This document shows, piece by piece, positions 37,163-49,020 of a stretch of DNA of 64,000 nt. The notes below the pieces were generated by a model. The model saw only the letters and a program-made list of their open reading frames with translations. It had not been told where the DNA came from and did not search any database. The stretch is from Certhia americana. Lineage: Eukaryota > Chordata > Aves > Passeriformes > Certhiidae. The stretch spans positions 41,858,514 to 41,922,513 of the forward strand of contig CM031878.1 of the NCBI GenBank assembly GCA_018697195.1. The letters run 5' to 3'. The stretch's first letter is position 1; each line of letters starts with the position of its first letter. Both the position numbers and the translations under genes were made by a program.

Positions 37163-40100
37163 CTGAAAACAGAAGTACATTAATCAAAAAGAGAGCATAT
37201 AAAGAAAAGCTTAAGCTCCAAGCCAGCCACCCACACCACTGATTTCTCAGTAATACCCTGAATCACAGACTGAAGAGACATTAGCAAACAAGTAATGTGC
37301 TTTTTTCCTACAGTGACTACCACAACCAGCATATACCATATGGGTAAGACTTACATTCCAGCTTTGGTTAGATGAAGTCATATGAAGAACTCATATCTAG
37401 TATTTTGGCAGTCATCTTGGTTTGTTTCTAACTTTCAAATGTCATTTCAGAAAGTGATAATTGCCCATGCACCCCTTTATGCCCCTTAGGGAATCACACC
37501 TGTTAACAAATCATATTTTTTGATGGAAAAGCTACCCAAGTCCATTCACAGTCTGAGATTTAAATGGAATTTAACCTCAACCCTATTACACTGTTGTCAA
37601 TCAGAGGTATGCTCTCCTAAATGTCAAGGAAACAAACACATTTCTATATATGGAAAATTTGCAAAATAGCTGGACCTGGTCAACACAATGTATTTTCCTT
37701 CCACCCTCTTCTACCTTATGCTTCATTTACAATTGACTTTGAAATAGGGTATTAATTGTAGACCTTGAAATTGTTTCCTTAAACCTCTAAAACTCCTCAA
37801 GTGGAACAAATGAGGCTCCAGATTCCAACCATTCCTTTGCTCAAATAATGTTTGTTGGTAAACCTCCATTCTGGTTTATTTCAGTAGGAGTGCAATAAAA
37901 ATTCCTGAGAGATTTCACTTATCTTGCTGCATATCATAAACTTTACTTGCAGAGAAAGTGAGATAACAGGTATTCAGAAGTTTTCACAGGCAGACTCCTT
38001 AATAATTCTTTATACGACTGCATCTTCACTCACACAGATGTTTGCACAACTATTACTTCTATGCAATTCCTCACAGTATGCAGTGGTTTGGAGGCTCCAT
38101 GCAAAGCATGAAACTACACATATATCTGTACACATGTTCTGTGGCAGAGCAGCCCCACTTTGCTACCACCTTCATTAGTTCTCTATGTACCAAGCACGTG
38201 AGCAAAGATGTCCCTCATTCACTACACACACACCAAGTCACTGCACTGTGTGGCCACTACTAGCCAGGCACATTCCAGGACTACTGTCTACAACACACAT
38301 GAAGAGAATATAGCAGAATCTTTCCCATACAATATCCAAAGCCTTTGGGAAGCCCTCACACTTCTTAGCTTTTAAGACATTAACTGAAGCTCTTTGAGAA
38401 ATAAATGCATGCTGCAGTAACAACACCAAAATAGCAAAACCCCAGTCAAAGTATTCACACCTCCTAGCTTTGAAAATCAACTGATAGTGTCAAAATTAGG
38501 TTTATCTGCCTGTTTCTGGCATTCCTTGCTTAAAGATCAGAATAGGGACAGGAGGGATATATGCTTCGCTAAGACATCCTATTGCTAACACCATATAAAA
38601 ATCAGCACTTTTTTATAAACAGGCTACCTTGATGGCAAGAAAAAAACCTATACAAGCAAACAATCCCTGTTCTGACAAAAATATTTCTATAATACCTTTT
38701 GCCTGTCAGGCACTTAAAAAAGAGGTCATAGAAGAGTGCTAACATAATGTATTTGCACTACTTAATGTTTTTTGTGCTTTAAAGATCACCATCTAAATCC
38801 CATGAATGAATCAAGAAACTACAATAAAACTTGGGATTCAACAACCAGTAGTGTGAAATCCAAGAATCAAAATAGAAGTCTCTAAGGAAGTTCTCACTTT
38901 GTAATTAGGTGTCTTCACACCCATTTTCTCAATTATTCTGGTGACTGAAAGTTTCATTAACTTTAAATAGCAAGAGTAACAAAGAAAACCTTGAGGGAAG
39001 AATACTCTGCTGTTCTCTGCATGCTTGGAATTTGCATGCCACACAATTCTTGTCCAAATTTGATTCAGTATGTTATAAAATCAGAAGTAAAACACAGTTT
39101 AACTCCTGTTAAGCATGTAACATTTGACAATTCTAGTATAGTGTCTGTAGAGCTTATGTCTCCTTAAGATCTGGTTGATTTACTTCTAAGATAGGCATGA
39201 AGTTCTGAAACATAGCACTGCATCCCCAATGCTAGCTGTTCAGATTATGAGAAACTGAGAAATCAAATCTCAAATCAAGTCAGCATTTTGAAGTTTGATA
39301 TATTGTAAGCTCCTAGAGTAAGAAATGGGTATCATGCAGTGGGCTTTTCTTGCTCTGCAAGTTTCCCAGTATTCTGATTTGTGACTCCTAAAATTATGAT
39401 ACTTGTTGCTTCCTTACAACCTCTTTTAGACGAAGTCCAGAACTGACATATCAAATTTTTGTTCTCACAGAGGGCTAACTTGATCCTGTTACACCCAAGT
39501 ACAGAAAGCATATACTGAAGGGCAGGGAGATTCCTTTTGTTGATCTGTCTCTGTGTTCACTGACAGCTGGAACACTCCCCTCCAGCTCACTGCAGCCTCA
39601 AGCACTGTGCTGAGCTGAAGCCCTGGTAACAACTGAAGGGCTTGTGTGGGCATCTGGGAGCCTGGAAAGCTCTTCCTGGTTACAAAACCCCCAAGGGTGC
39701 CAAACACTTGCTGTACACAGCCACTCTGCATTCATGCAGGACTTGGGACCTCCAGGTCAGTCAAAACTGACTCCCTGCCTCAGATCGACAGCTTTTGAAT
39801 GACAAAGCAAAGCTAAAGATTGTAAATAATAATCACTGATAATATGTTTATTCTTAAAAAGGTGTTTTAAGTTCTATAGCCTGTAAAGTGCTACATTTGC
39901 CTTTGGCTGGGTGGTTCTGCAACAGCTAACACTTTTTCAATCTGCTGGCTTTTAGTTAAAACACATAGCTGACATATCAGTATGTCTGGAGAAGTAGGTC
40001 TGGAGGAAACCATCATTAACTGCACCTCTTAATAGGCAAACAAATGCTTAGCAGTATTTGTTAGAGCTCTGGAATTTCATATACCTTCCTAGTCTGCTAA

Positions 40101-40528
40101 ACAAATTATTTTTACATAAATCAAGTTAATATAAATATCAGGTATAAATATGTTGCACTAACATGGGAAGAAAAAGCAATTAAGCTGAAAGCAGAAAGGT
40201 GTGTTGGTGCTGTGATGCTAATGACAACACACCAGAACTTCTCTTACACTGCCAGTTGCTTATTTAAAGAACAAGTTGAAACAGGAAAATTCTGCTGTTC
40301 TTTTTGAAATTAATGGTATTTCTATAAAGAAAGAAAGAAGAAAAAACATCACAGTGTCCTATAGCTTCTAGTCAGGTAATTATGTATTATCAGCACACTA
40401 GCAATCTCATGGGAAATTGTTCCTGCAAAGCTTGAACTGTACCCCAAGCCTAGCTGCAACTATTGAGGTCTCAAAATACATGCATTATTTCGCATCTAGT
40501 TCTCTGCTTTTTCAAAGGATTAAGACTT

Positions 40529-40745
40529 GAATCACAGAACCATAGAACATTCTGGGTTGAAATGGACTTCAGAGATCATCTTGTTCCAGCTTCCCTTCCG
40601 TAGGAAGGCCTTCCACCAGCGCAGGAATTCTCAGGGCCATCTCAGTGTTCAGCCTGGCCTTGAACACTGTCAGGGATGGGGCATTCACAACTTCTCTATT
40701 GTGAATTCTCACTGCAGCCTGTGCCAGTGCCTCGCTGCCCTGCCA
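40529..40745 (-). mobile_element. CR1 LINE 3' fragment
   Basis: The plus strand reads GAATCACAGAACCATAGAAC, then TTCTGGGTTGAAATGGACTTC, CTGGCCTTGAACACTGTCAG, GGGATGGGGCATTCACAACTT and CCTGTGCCAGTGCCTC, the reverse complement of a CR1 tail. It is 5'-truncated after about 215 bp and carries many substitutions. Frames at 40527-41023 and 40569-40823 are readings through this element. Confidence 0.9.
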
Positions 40746-43576
40746 TGGCAATGTTTGCAGTGCTGCTGCATTTGTCTGTGCACACTTGCCAGATGAGAGC
40801 ACAACAGAGGCTGAAGAACACACTTCACAGTAACAAGCTCTGCCACCCTTTGGTTTTGCTCTTTGCCCAGTTTATCAGAGTTGCAGAACACCGTAGAGCT
40901 CACAATGAAAAGACAAGACAATTACTCTGTCTGGACCAGAAATTTATCGGAGCAATGAGTGGTGAAACACCAATTTGTTCTTCCCAAGTAAACGTTCTGA
41001 ACTCTGAATGCAACTTATTTTAGAGTGATGACTCACATAACAAAAACACACAGGATTATCACGCTTAAATAACTTTCTAGCATTTATGATATCAATTTCA
41101 TAACATTTATAGAAACTCTAAGTATGAAGAAATCAAGATTTTAAAAACAATACATTGTTTAAAATTTAAAGTGAAACACCAGTAAGGTAGTTTTCATTAC
41201 TCTAAGGCTTATTCCACAGTGGCTGGTCTAATGTAAAAACCGAAACTACTGCTTACTGTTAAAAACCAGTCACAAAGGCATTAAGTGCAACCACTGCCAT
41301 AATGAATAGTAGGCAAAACACATTTTGTTACAGTATCATCCACTTTTCTTAATAAAGCAGTATTAGCTTTTCTCTGAGAAATACACAGAGCAAGAAAGGA
41401 GGAAAGGTAAACTAAGACATCCGTTTCCCCTCTGAGCTTTTCACATTTTTTGATATAGAGCAGGTTAGACCGCATTTACCTTAACTGATCCAAACAGAAA
41501 TATGCACTTTGCTGTGGAGAGTCAGAATAAAACTACTTACTAATTATACAGCTGGAAAACAGCCTGCACTTTTTAAAAAGGCATCTATATAGTTCCTTTT
41601 AAGGATGAACTTTCTATATCTTTTGACTATATACCATTCACTGTGGCTATAAACAGGAAATGTGGTAACAACGGTCTTTGACAATTGCTTTAAGCAAATA
41701 AAGCCACAGGAAGAGAAAAAAAAAAAAATTACAGGTGTTAGCATCTGAATTTAATTAGGCTTGCTCCAAAGCTCAGACTATTATTTAAGGAGAACGGGAA
41801 AAAAGGCTTTAAAAAAAAAAAAAAAAAGCAAATTATGAACAAAAATCATGCCATGTCATGACACAACATGATGTGTCATAATAAGCACACGTAGGCACAA
41901 AGTCACAACTAAGCCTACTACTAGTATTTTAGCCTCAAGTACTTCATAAGAAGTACTTAATTTCATAAGAAAAAACTTCAGTTATTCTTACTATATAGGA
42001 GATTCATCCCATGAAATACATAGGTACTTTGATTTGGTTTTTTTGCCTTAAAGGCTTTGAAAAGCTATCATTTCTTTCACTCCTGCAAGCAGTAAGTAAA
42101 AAAATTTCATTTCTGAGTGCATTTTTAAAACTTCTTTCACATTTTGTACTTTAAATTTCTATTGTAGCTACACTATTTCCTCTTGATGATGAAAATAAAG
42201 TCATGTGGCAACCAGAAATGAGAGGAGTAGAGGACTAAGGTGTGTCCAAACCAAGAGAGAGGTTGTGCTCATGCACACTTACATTGCCTTCCAGCTGTAG
42301 CAACTGAGGACACTCGCCAGCTCTCAAAGGAAGTGAGAGGAGCTTATTCATTTGCCAGCCTCATTTTTTGAAATAAAAAAATCTACAAGAAGCAAGAGGT
42401 TTAAAACAAAGAAACCTCCAGAGAAGGTTGCCTCCATTCATGAGTTCTGTATAAAAAACTTTATCTCATCAGGGCATTGAACTAACAGAAGCACTCTTCC
42501 TGCATTCCTAACTACAAGAAGATACTTCTGGGCACTTTGGCACTGATTTTAATGCAGCAATTATGTTTTCCACTTGCAAATCCTGAGAAACTTGAGCTGC
42601 AAGTAACTCTTGCTAAGCAAAAGACAACATTAACCATAAACATAGTCTGAATAAGGCTGAAATCCTTTTTCATTTCCTCATAATCTTCCTATATCGATTT
42701 TGCCTTACTGCCTCCCAAGTGCCTTAGGGCTTAGTTTCAAGATCTAACAATCTTCTTCAAAGTCTGAGTTAGAATTTCTTGTACACTTTAAACCCTGAAT
42801 GCATATGTCCCAAATCTGTAAAAATGTTATTTTATTCATGTTTTTGTGATACAGTTTTGCACATTATTAATAAAGCACTAAGACTATAGGGCTTTATTTG
42901 GGGATTATTGGTCATTTGAAGTCAGTTCTTATTTTTTGCCCCTATTAATACTGAAATGATTTTCATTAGTATACTTCCTTAACAACTTAGAAATACTTCA
43001 AATCAAACTCAACACAAATAGCCACAAACAATTACTATTATAAGAGCAATCTGCTTCTGAGTTAAAGATTTGAAAGACTGATGAAAACAGGAATAGGATG
43101 AAGGTAATATTTATAGCTTACTTAAAAGAGACAGATGGGGTGATTTTTAAAATTGTTGTTGCTCTTAGTACAGAGTCTAGCTTTAGGAACAATCACAACT
43201 TTCATGATAACACCTCAATTTTTATGCTTTCAGTTTGTAGGAAGCCATCACAAGCTCCCCTGCAATAAATGTACCCATCTGGAATAATGGGAGGGCAGCA
43301 AAAGATACAGGAAGGAAACAACAGAAAGTTTCTAAGGAGGAATACTAGATTTTCCTTATCAGGTTGCTGATGGCATGAGAGGGAGCTGTAAAGAAGGGAA
43401 CAGGAGGAAAGCACACAGTTCTGTCAAGGAAAGAACAGTTTACCAAGCGTGACAGTACACATATTTGCAAGTGTCAGCTGTGACCTTAAAGCATTAAGCC
43501 TTTAAACATTTTAATGTTTTCTTTTTTACACTCCCATCTGCAACTGCCTGAGTTTTACTCTGCAGCCCTTCAGTTG

Positions 43577-43593
43577 TATTTATTTATTTATTT
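43577..43593. repeat. TATT microsatellite
   Basis: Four copies of the TTTA unit (TATTTATTTATTTATTT). Confidence 0.9.
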
Positions 43594-46500
43594 CACCTGA
43601 GAAACCCAGCAAGGGTTTTCAAGGGAAAGGTACTTACCATTTTGTGCACAGAGCCAACAAACAAGACAGTACCATCTAGTAACCTTAAAATTCTTCATGT
43701 CCAGTTCAATTTCAAAGCTTCCCCCTGTGTTCTTAATTGATAACTACTTTTGATATGTATGGGGTCAAGGCATCTTCCTGAAACAGCCAATTCACATCTC
43801 ATACTATTCCCTGCACTTACATGCCCACAGCAACAACCTACTTACTTCTCTTGAAACAACAGCACTGAAGATCTAAGAGTTCTGTACTATGAAAACACAG
43901 AGAGACTACAAAAAAAACCTGATCATCCAGAAGTTTTTTACTAAAAACAGGAAGGCAAAGCAAAGACTCAATAAATATATTCTGTCCTACCTAAGGACAT
44001 AGGTATATTTTGCCCTACCTCCAGAAACTGTCAGCTAAGAACAAGTGAGAAGCCTCTGAGAATTCACTCCTATGGTTTAGAAAATCTGATTTCATACTGA
44101 CTTCCTCTCCATAAAAAAAAAAAAAAAAAATGCTGTTAGACAAAGTTTTAATTGGTCAGTAACATTTTCTTCATAAGTGGCAAGCCCTATAGAAGGAAAA
44201 ACAATGTTTTTCTCAGCAGGAATCCTTGTTACTTCTAACAGGTAATAGCAGTCAGGGAGGAAAAAAATAAACAGAGCAAATTAATGGTTTAAGGCAAACC
44301 ATCAACAACATACCATTGCTGTAAAGAACAGTACACCCAAACAAACTAACCTTCCTGAAGAATGCCCAGTTATTACTTCTACAGCAATCATGGGGCATCC
44401 TCAACATTGGCATCCAGGGATACCATCATTTTAAAAACAGTGCAGCATTAGAAAGAATGGAACTGTCTATGCTCATGACATACTACATGGCAGACCATAC
44501 CAGATGCTGAAGGGACCCTCACCTGTTTTTAGTATGACAATAGCTAAAAAGCATTACACACAGCCTTTATAATGTGGGGTTTTTTTCAACAAGAAAATAA
44601 TACATCAAAGCCATTTCCAAGGAAAGTTTGGGACAGAGGAAAGGACTAAGTGTGAACAAGAGAAGAAAATGGTCAATAAAAGTGTAAGAGATCAGAGGTA
44701 AACTCTTAACAGTACAATAAGTTTCCATGTTAAAAAAATATACCACCACAGCACACCACTGTTTCAGATTTCAAGCAGCCATTGTAGAGCAGCACTGCAA
44801 CACAAGTCTGATGTTGTACCTAAAGACTTTTTAATGCAGTTTTTTTATTCTAGTTTGTACGAAGTATAAGCTAGGTGGTGACCCACAAAAGGCTGGCTCC
44901 CCAATCATCAAAATTCTACACCAGCTGGACATTTTAGAAAAAAAAACAAACCCATAGTTCATTGTCTACAAGTTACAGTTCTCTTATTAGTATTTTATGT
45001 GCTACTGGTTAAACGATTATCTCTCTTGTCATAGTAATTTACGTGTGCAAATTTTTTTTCTTTTGAGTTGGTAGGTTTCTTTAGTTGTTGGGCTGTGAGT
45101 CAGTGGTCCCCATCTTCCTCTGCCAGAATTACTTTTTACCCAGTTGGAGCTGGTCTCAGCACAGTTGCTGTGTTTGCTTTATTAGTTTCCTCCTTACTGT
45201 AGTTGTGCCAAAAGTCCTTGTGGCACATGAATTCTACTTTGTTTTTGTCCACTATCAGCAGTGCATCCTTCTCCCCAAGCTTTGTTAACCTCCCCTCAGA
45301 TCACAAAAGAACGTCAAAGCCTAAATCTTAACAAGGCAATTCTACTTACAAGTAATTTATTCAATACCTGAACATCACTTCATCACCTCCCACTCAAGTA
45401 CAAACCAATTACAGGACCAAGTGCAGTAAGCAACAGCAGTTTCTCTTTTTGTGGGACTGGGTAATTCAATTTCACTCTGTTACACCACGAAACTACCCAG
45501 GCTTCACAGCTGGCAATCTGAAAAGCCAGATGAATCATCTCTTTTCAAGTCCTCCTTGACATGGGGCAATGCATGCTTCAAACAGGAAGACTGCATCAGC
45601 AGGATGTCTCTGCTTCAAGTTCCACAGCTTGCAAACAACAAAACAGAAGTAGGTTTTTGTTCAAAGTGCGATAGAACTGTGTATTTTTTTATCTGCTATC
45701 ATATAAGGCCTTATTAGTTATCAGTATTTGTTCTCTAGCCCTTTTATAACTTCTCTATTATATATCTATCTTAGATGACTTGAACTGTGTGCATGCATCC
45801 ACATGCAGGCACATCTGAGATGGCTTAAAGAAACTTAAAAGTTAAGATATCACACTTTCAATTTTTGGGTGACCCTAGAGTAGAAGTGCAATTTAGGACT
45901 TCTGAAGTAGGTACTCACAGAAGTTTTAGGCAGAGGCCTGTGAGTTCATGCAGCCCATTTTTTCAAGTGTACCAATTCCCAAGAAGAAGTACAGTCTCTT
46001 GTTACTGCCCAGTGTACTGCACTTTCAGAACTCAGTTAAACAAATACTTCACAGCTTAATACAGGTGACATCTCTTGGCTTCAACTTCTACCACCCTTAC
46101 TGTTTGCTCATTTGAAGAGCACTCACGCAAGAAATTTATACATAAGTATAAATTAGGCTTTGACTGGTCTGAAATGGTATTAGTTTTTCCTGACTAGATA
46201 CTTGAGAATAATATATTCAACTCCCAGTTTATTTTATATGCAGTCCATCTTCAGAAAATGGTGCAGAAATACCACACAAGTTCAGCAGAAAAAGTGGGAT
46301 GTAACTGGGGCATATGGCAGAGCCAGAAAGCAAAGAAATTTTAGAACTTGTGAGAGGTGGCAAGTGCTAACTAAACCTCTTAAGATTTCACTCTGAAGAT
46401 AAGCATGGAGAGAAGCAGCCATAAACTCACAAAGCAAGCCTCATAAAGAATGATTTAGTAAGAAACCTGCATTCATGTAAAAATCCTTACCATAACATTA

Positions 46501-47508
46501 TGTTTGGTTTCAGACCAGACCATCTGGAGAAGAAGAAAATTGGTAAAATGCTTAGCTTTTTCCTATTCTCGATCAATAGCCATAACAGCTAGCACATTAA
46601 CATATAACATGCAGCACAATGTGATGCCTAGACAGAAGGGTCAGGTTTAATCTTTTTCTAGCAGTGTACAGCAATTTTTTTCCCTTGCCTCCAGACACTT
46701 CTTAAGTCACTTGAGGGAAAAGAAAATCCAGACCTACCTAGAGCAACAAAGAAATCTTGTCCAAGTACCCTAATTTAAGTATGCCATAATGCATGTAAGT
46801 GTCCTAATTCTGTAACACTTAAACAAGTATCAGGAAAATGATGAACTTATATACAACTCCTGAGAAACACACGGAGAGAGCTTCTATGCTTCCACAGCAC
46901 AGGGAAGCTGAAAAAGAGGGCTGAAAACCCCTTTCAGCCACACAAGAAACCCACTAAATACTATGACTGCATGTGTGTGCACATGCCCATAGGACACAAC
47001 CTACAATTACTAACTGCAGCAAAGTATTTAATTCCTATGGCTAAGGCTCTTATGCTACATCCAGCAAGTATGAAAATCACTAACCAGAAAGCTAACAAGC
47101 CTTTACCTCTAAAAACTTCAGTCAGCCAGCCTGTACTAAGGAGAACAACTACAAACTGAAAAAAGTTTCTAGGGATACCATGTTTTTTAAAAATAAAAAT
47201 CATATACTAGAGCTGCACACAGTATGCAATAATATTTTTCAGGTCTACGGTACATTTCAGTTTTTTGCTGGAAGGACCACTAACTTTTCAAATGAGAATG
47301 AAAATTAGGAAAGAGAGAAAAATCAGAAACTCTTCAGATTTTTGTATATACACAGTTGCTCACACTAAGGCATTACACATGCACAGTTATACCTCATTAC
47401 TAGCAATAACACCAGTACCCATACAGGGCTGTTTATAACAGAAGAAGTACTGTAATTCCCAAAATATCTTCTTGTGTGACTACCTTCAAATTTCAGCTTG
47501 ATTTAGAT

Positions 47509-47534
47509 AATGCACATTAATAATGCACATTAAT
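47509..47534. repeat. Perfect 13-bp tandem duplication
   Basis: AATGCACATTAAT is repeated head to tail without a mismatch. Each unit contains ATTAAT/AATGCA, motifs often met in octamer or homeodomain sites, but no function can be inferred. Confidence 0.9.
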
Positions 47535-47999
47535 CAAAAGGAATTACTATTCTTTGCTTCTCCCTTTCCCAAACTGAAATTCACTGCAAATGATCCTCAA
47601 TACTGAGTTGAATTTGAGTATTTACTTTATTCTTTAAAATATGTACTTGACCACAGAGAGCTCTTACTGCTTACACTGATAAAAATATTTACCTCCACAG
47701 AACATGAAAACAATGTAACTACAAACAAAATCTTGAGAATCCTCCCTGATTTTCATTTTGTGATTGATAGATAGATGCTTACTAATTTTTTGGTTGGAGA
47801 TCAAGTTTGTTATTTGGCAAGTCCATGATGGATGAACCCATTCTGAGAGAAGAGTGCTTTGATTCTGACATAATCAACAAGAAGGTCTGACTGAGCTAAG
47901 TCCTGCTGTGCAGAATTCTGCTAGGCTACATCTTCACAGGAACTAAGGAATCGAGGCCATGTCTTACCATGAGCTAAGAGAACCAGCCTGAGCTGACTG

Positions 48000-49020
48000 T
48001 GATGGGGTCCCTCCCTCAGCCTTATTTTTCTCCAAGTTGAACAAACCAATTCACCATAGTCACTCCTCAGAAGTATTGCCCTGGAAACCTACCACCATCT
48101 TGGTCACCCTTCCCTCTCTAATAGCTTTATATCCTTATATTATGGCACCCAAAATTGCCCCAAGCACTCAAGGTGAGGCCACCTCAGTGCAGGACAATCC
48201 CTTCCCTTGCCTGGCTGGTGATGCTGTGCCTGACGCACCCCAGGACACAGCTGGCCCTCCTGGCTGCCAGGGCACTGCTCACTCATGTTCATGTTCAACT
48301 TGCCATAAAGCCAAGCCCCAGATTTCCTTCCTGCTCTCTTTCTGGATGGCTGCTTTTCAGACTCTTGCTCCCCAGTTTGAATATTCAAGCAGTGTTACTT
48401 TGGATCAGATGTAGAATCTGGCATTTGCTCATTTTACATTTCATATGACTGGTGATTGCCCAGCTCTCTAGTCTATCCCAGTCTCTCTGATGGGCCTCTC
48501 CACAGCTGCTCTTAATTCAGTGTAAGTGGTAAAGTTACTTAATGTAACACAACTTACTCAATACCTGCATTCTGACAATTTTAAAAAACATTAAAAAGCA
48601 CTGTCTCAGATGGTGCTCCACGGAACACCACCAGTGACAGGTCACCAGTCTGATGTCACCCCATTCACTGTAATCCTTTGTGCCCAACCCCTGAGCCAGC
48701 TGCTCACCCATCACATGATGTGTTTATCCAGCTGTGTGCTGGACATTTTGTCCAGAAGGATGCTGTGAGACAGTGTCAAAAAACTTTACTGAAATCCAAA
48801 AAGATTACATCAACTTGCTTCACTTGGTCAACCGGGTAGGTTACCTTGTAAAAGAAAATTAGGTTTGGCAAACAGATCTTTCCCTTCCTGAACTCACGCT
48901 GACCAATGACTGCATTGTCCTTAAGACGTTTTTCAGTAATGCCCATGCCAAGTACTGAAGTGAGAATGACAGGCCTGTAGTTACAAGTCCTTCTCACATT
49001 TCTTGAAAATTGGGTTAAAT
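48000..49020 (-). mobile_element. CR1 LINE, reverse-transcriptase region, decayed
   Basis: On the minus strand, 48997-48776 stays open for 73 codons and shows CR1 reverse-transcriptase motifs: NYRPV at residues 6-10, CLPNLIFFY in the middle and FLDFSK near the end. An extra T in the run at 48783-48778 then shifts the frame into TGA. Downstream remnants include the VNG and GVP positions around 48660-48625. The left part, 48000-48300, matches the region after the RT (plus strand TTTCTCCAAGTTGAACAAAC, AAGCACTCAAGGTGAGGCC). The usual terminal 3' tail is missing on the left. Confidence 0.88.

Noticed and set aside
40527..41023. ORFs of 84-115 codons on both strands
   Set aside because: They start in or run through the CR1 fragment at 40529-40745 and are not genes.
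48037..48448. 125- and 97-codon plus-strand ORFs
   Set aside because: They read antisense through the CR1 element at 48000-49020.
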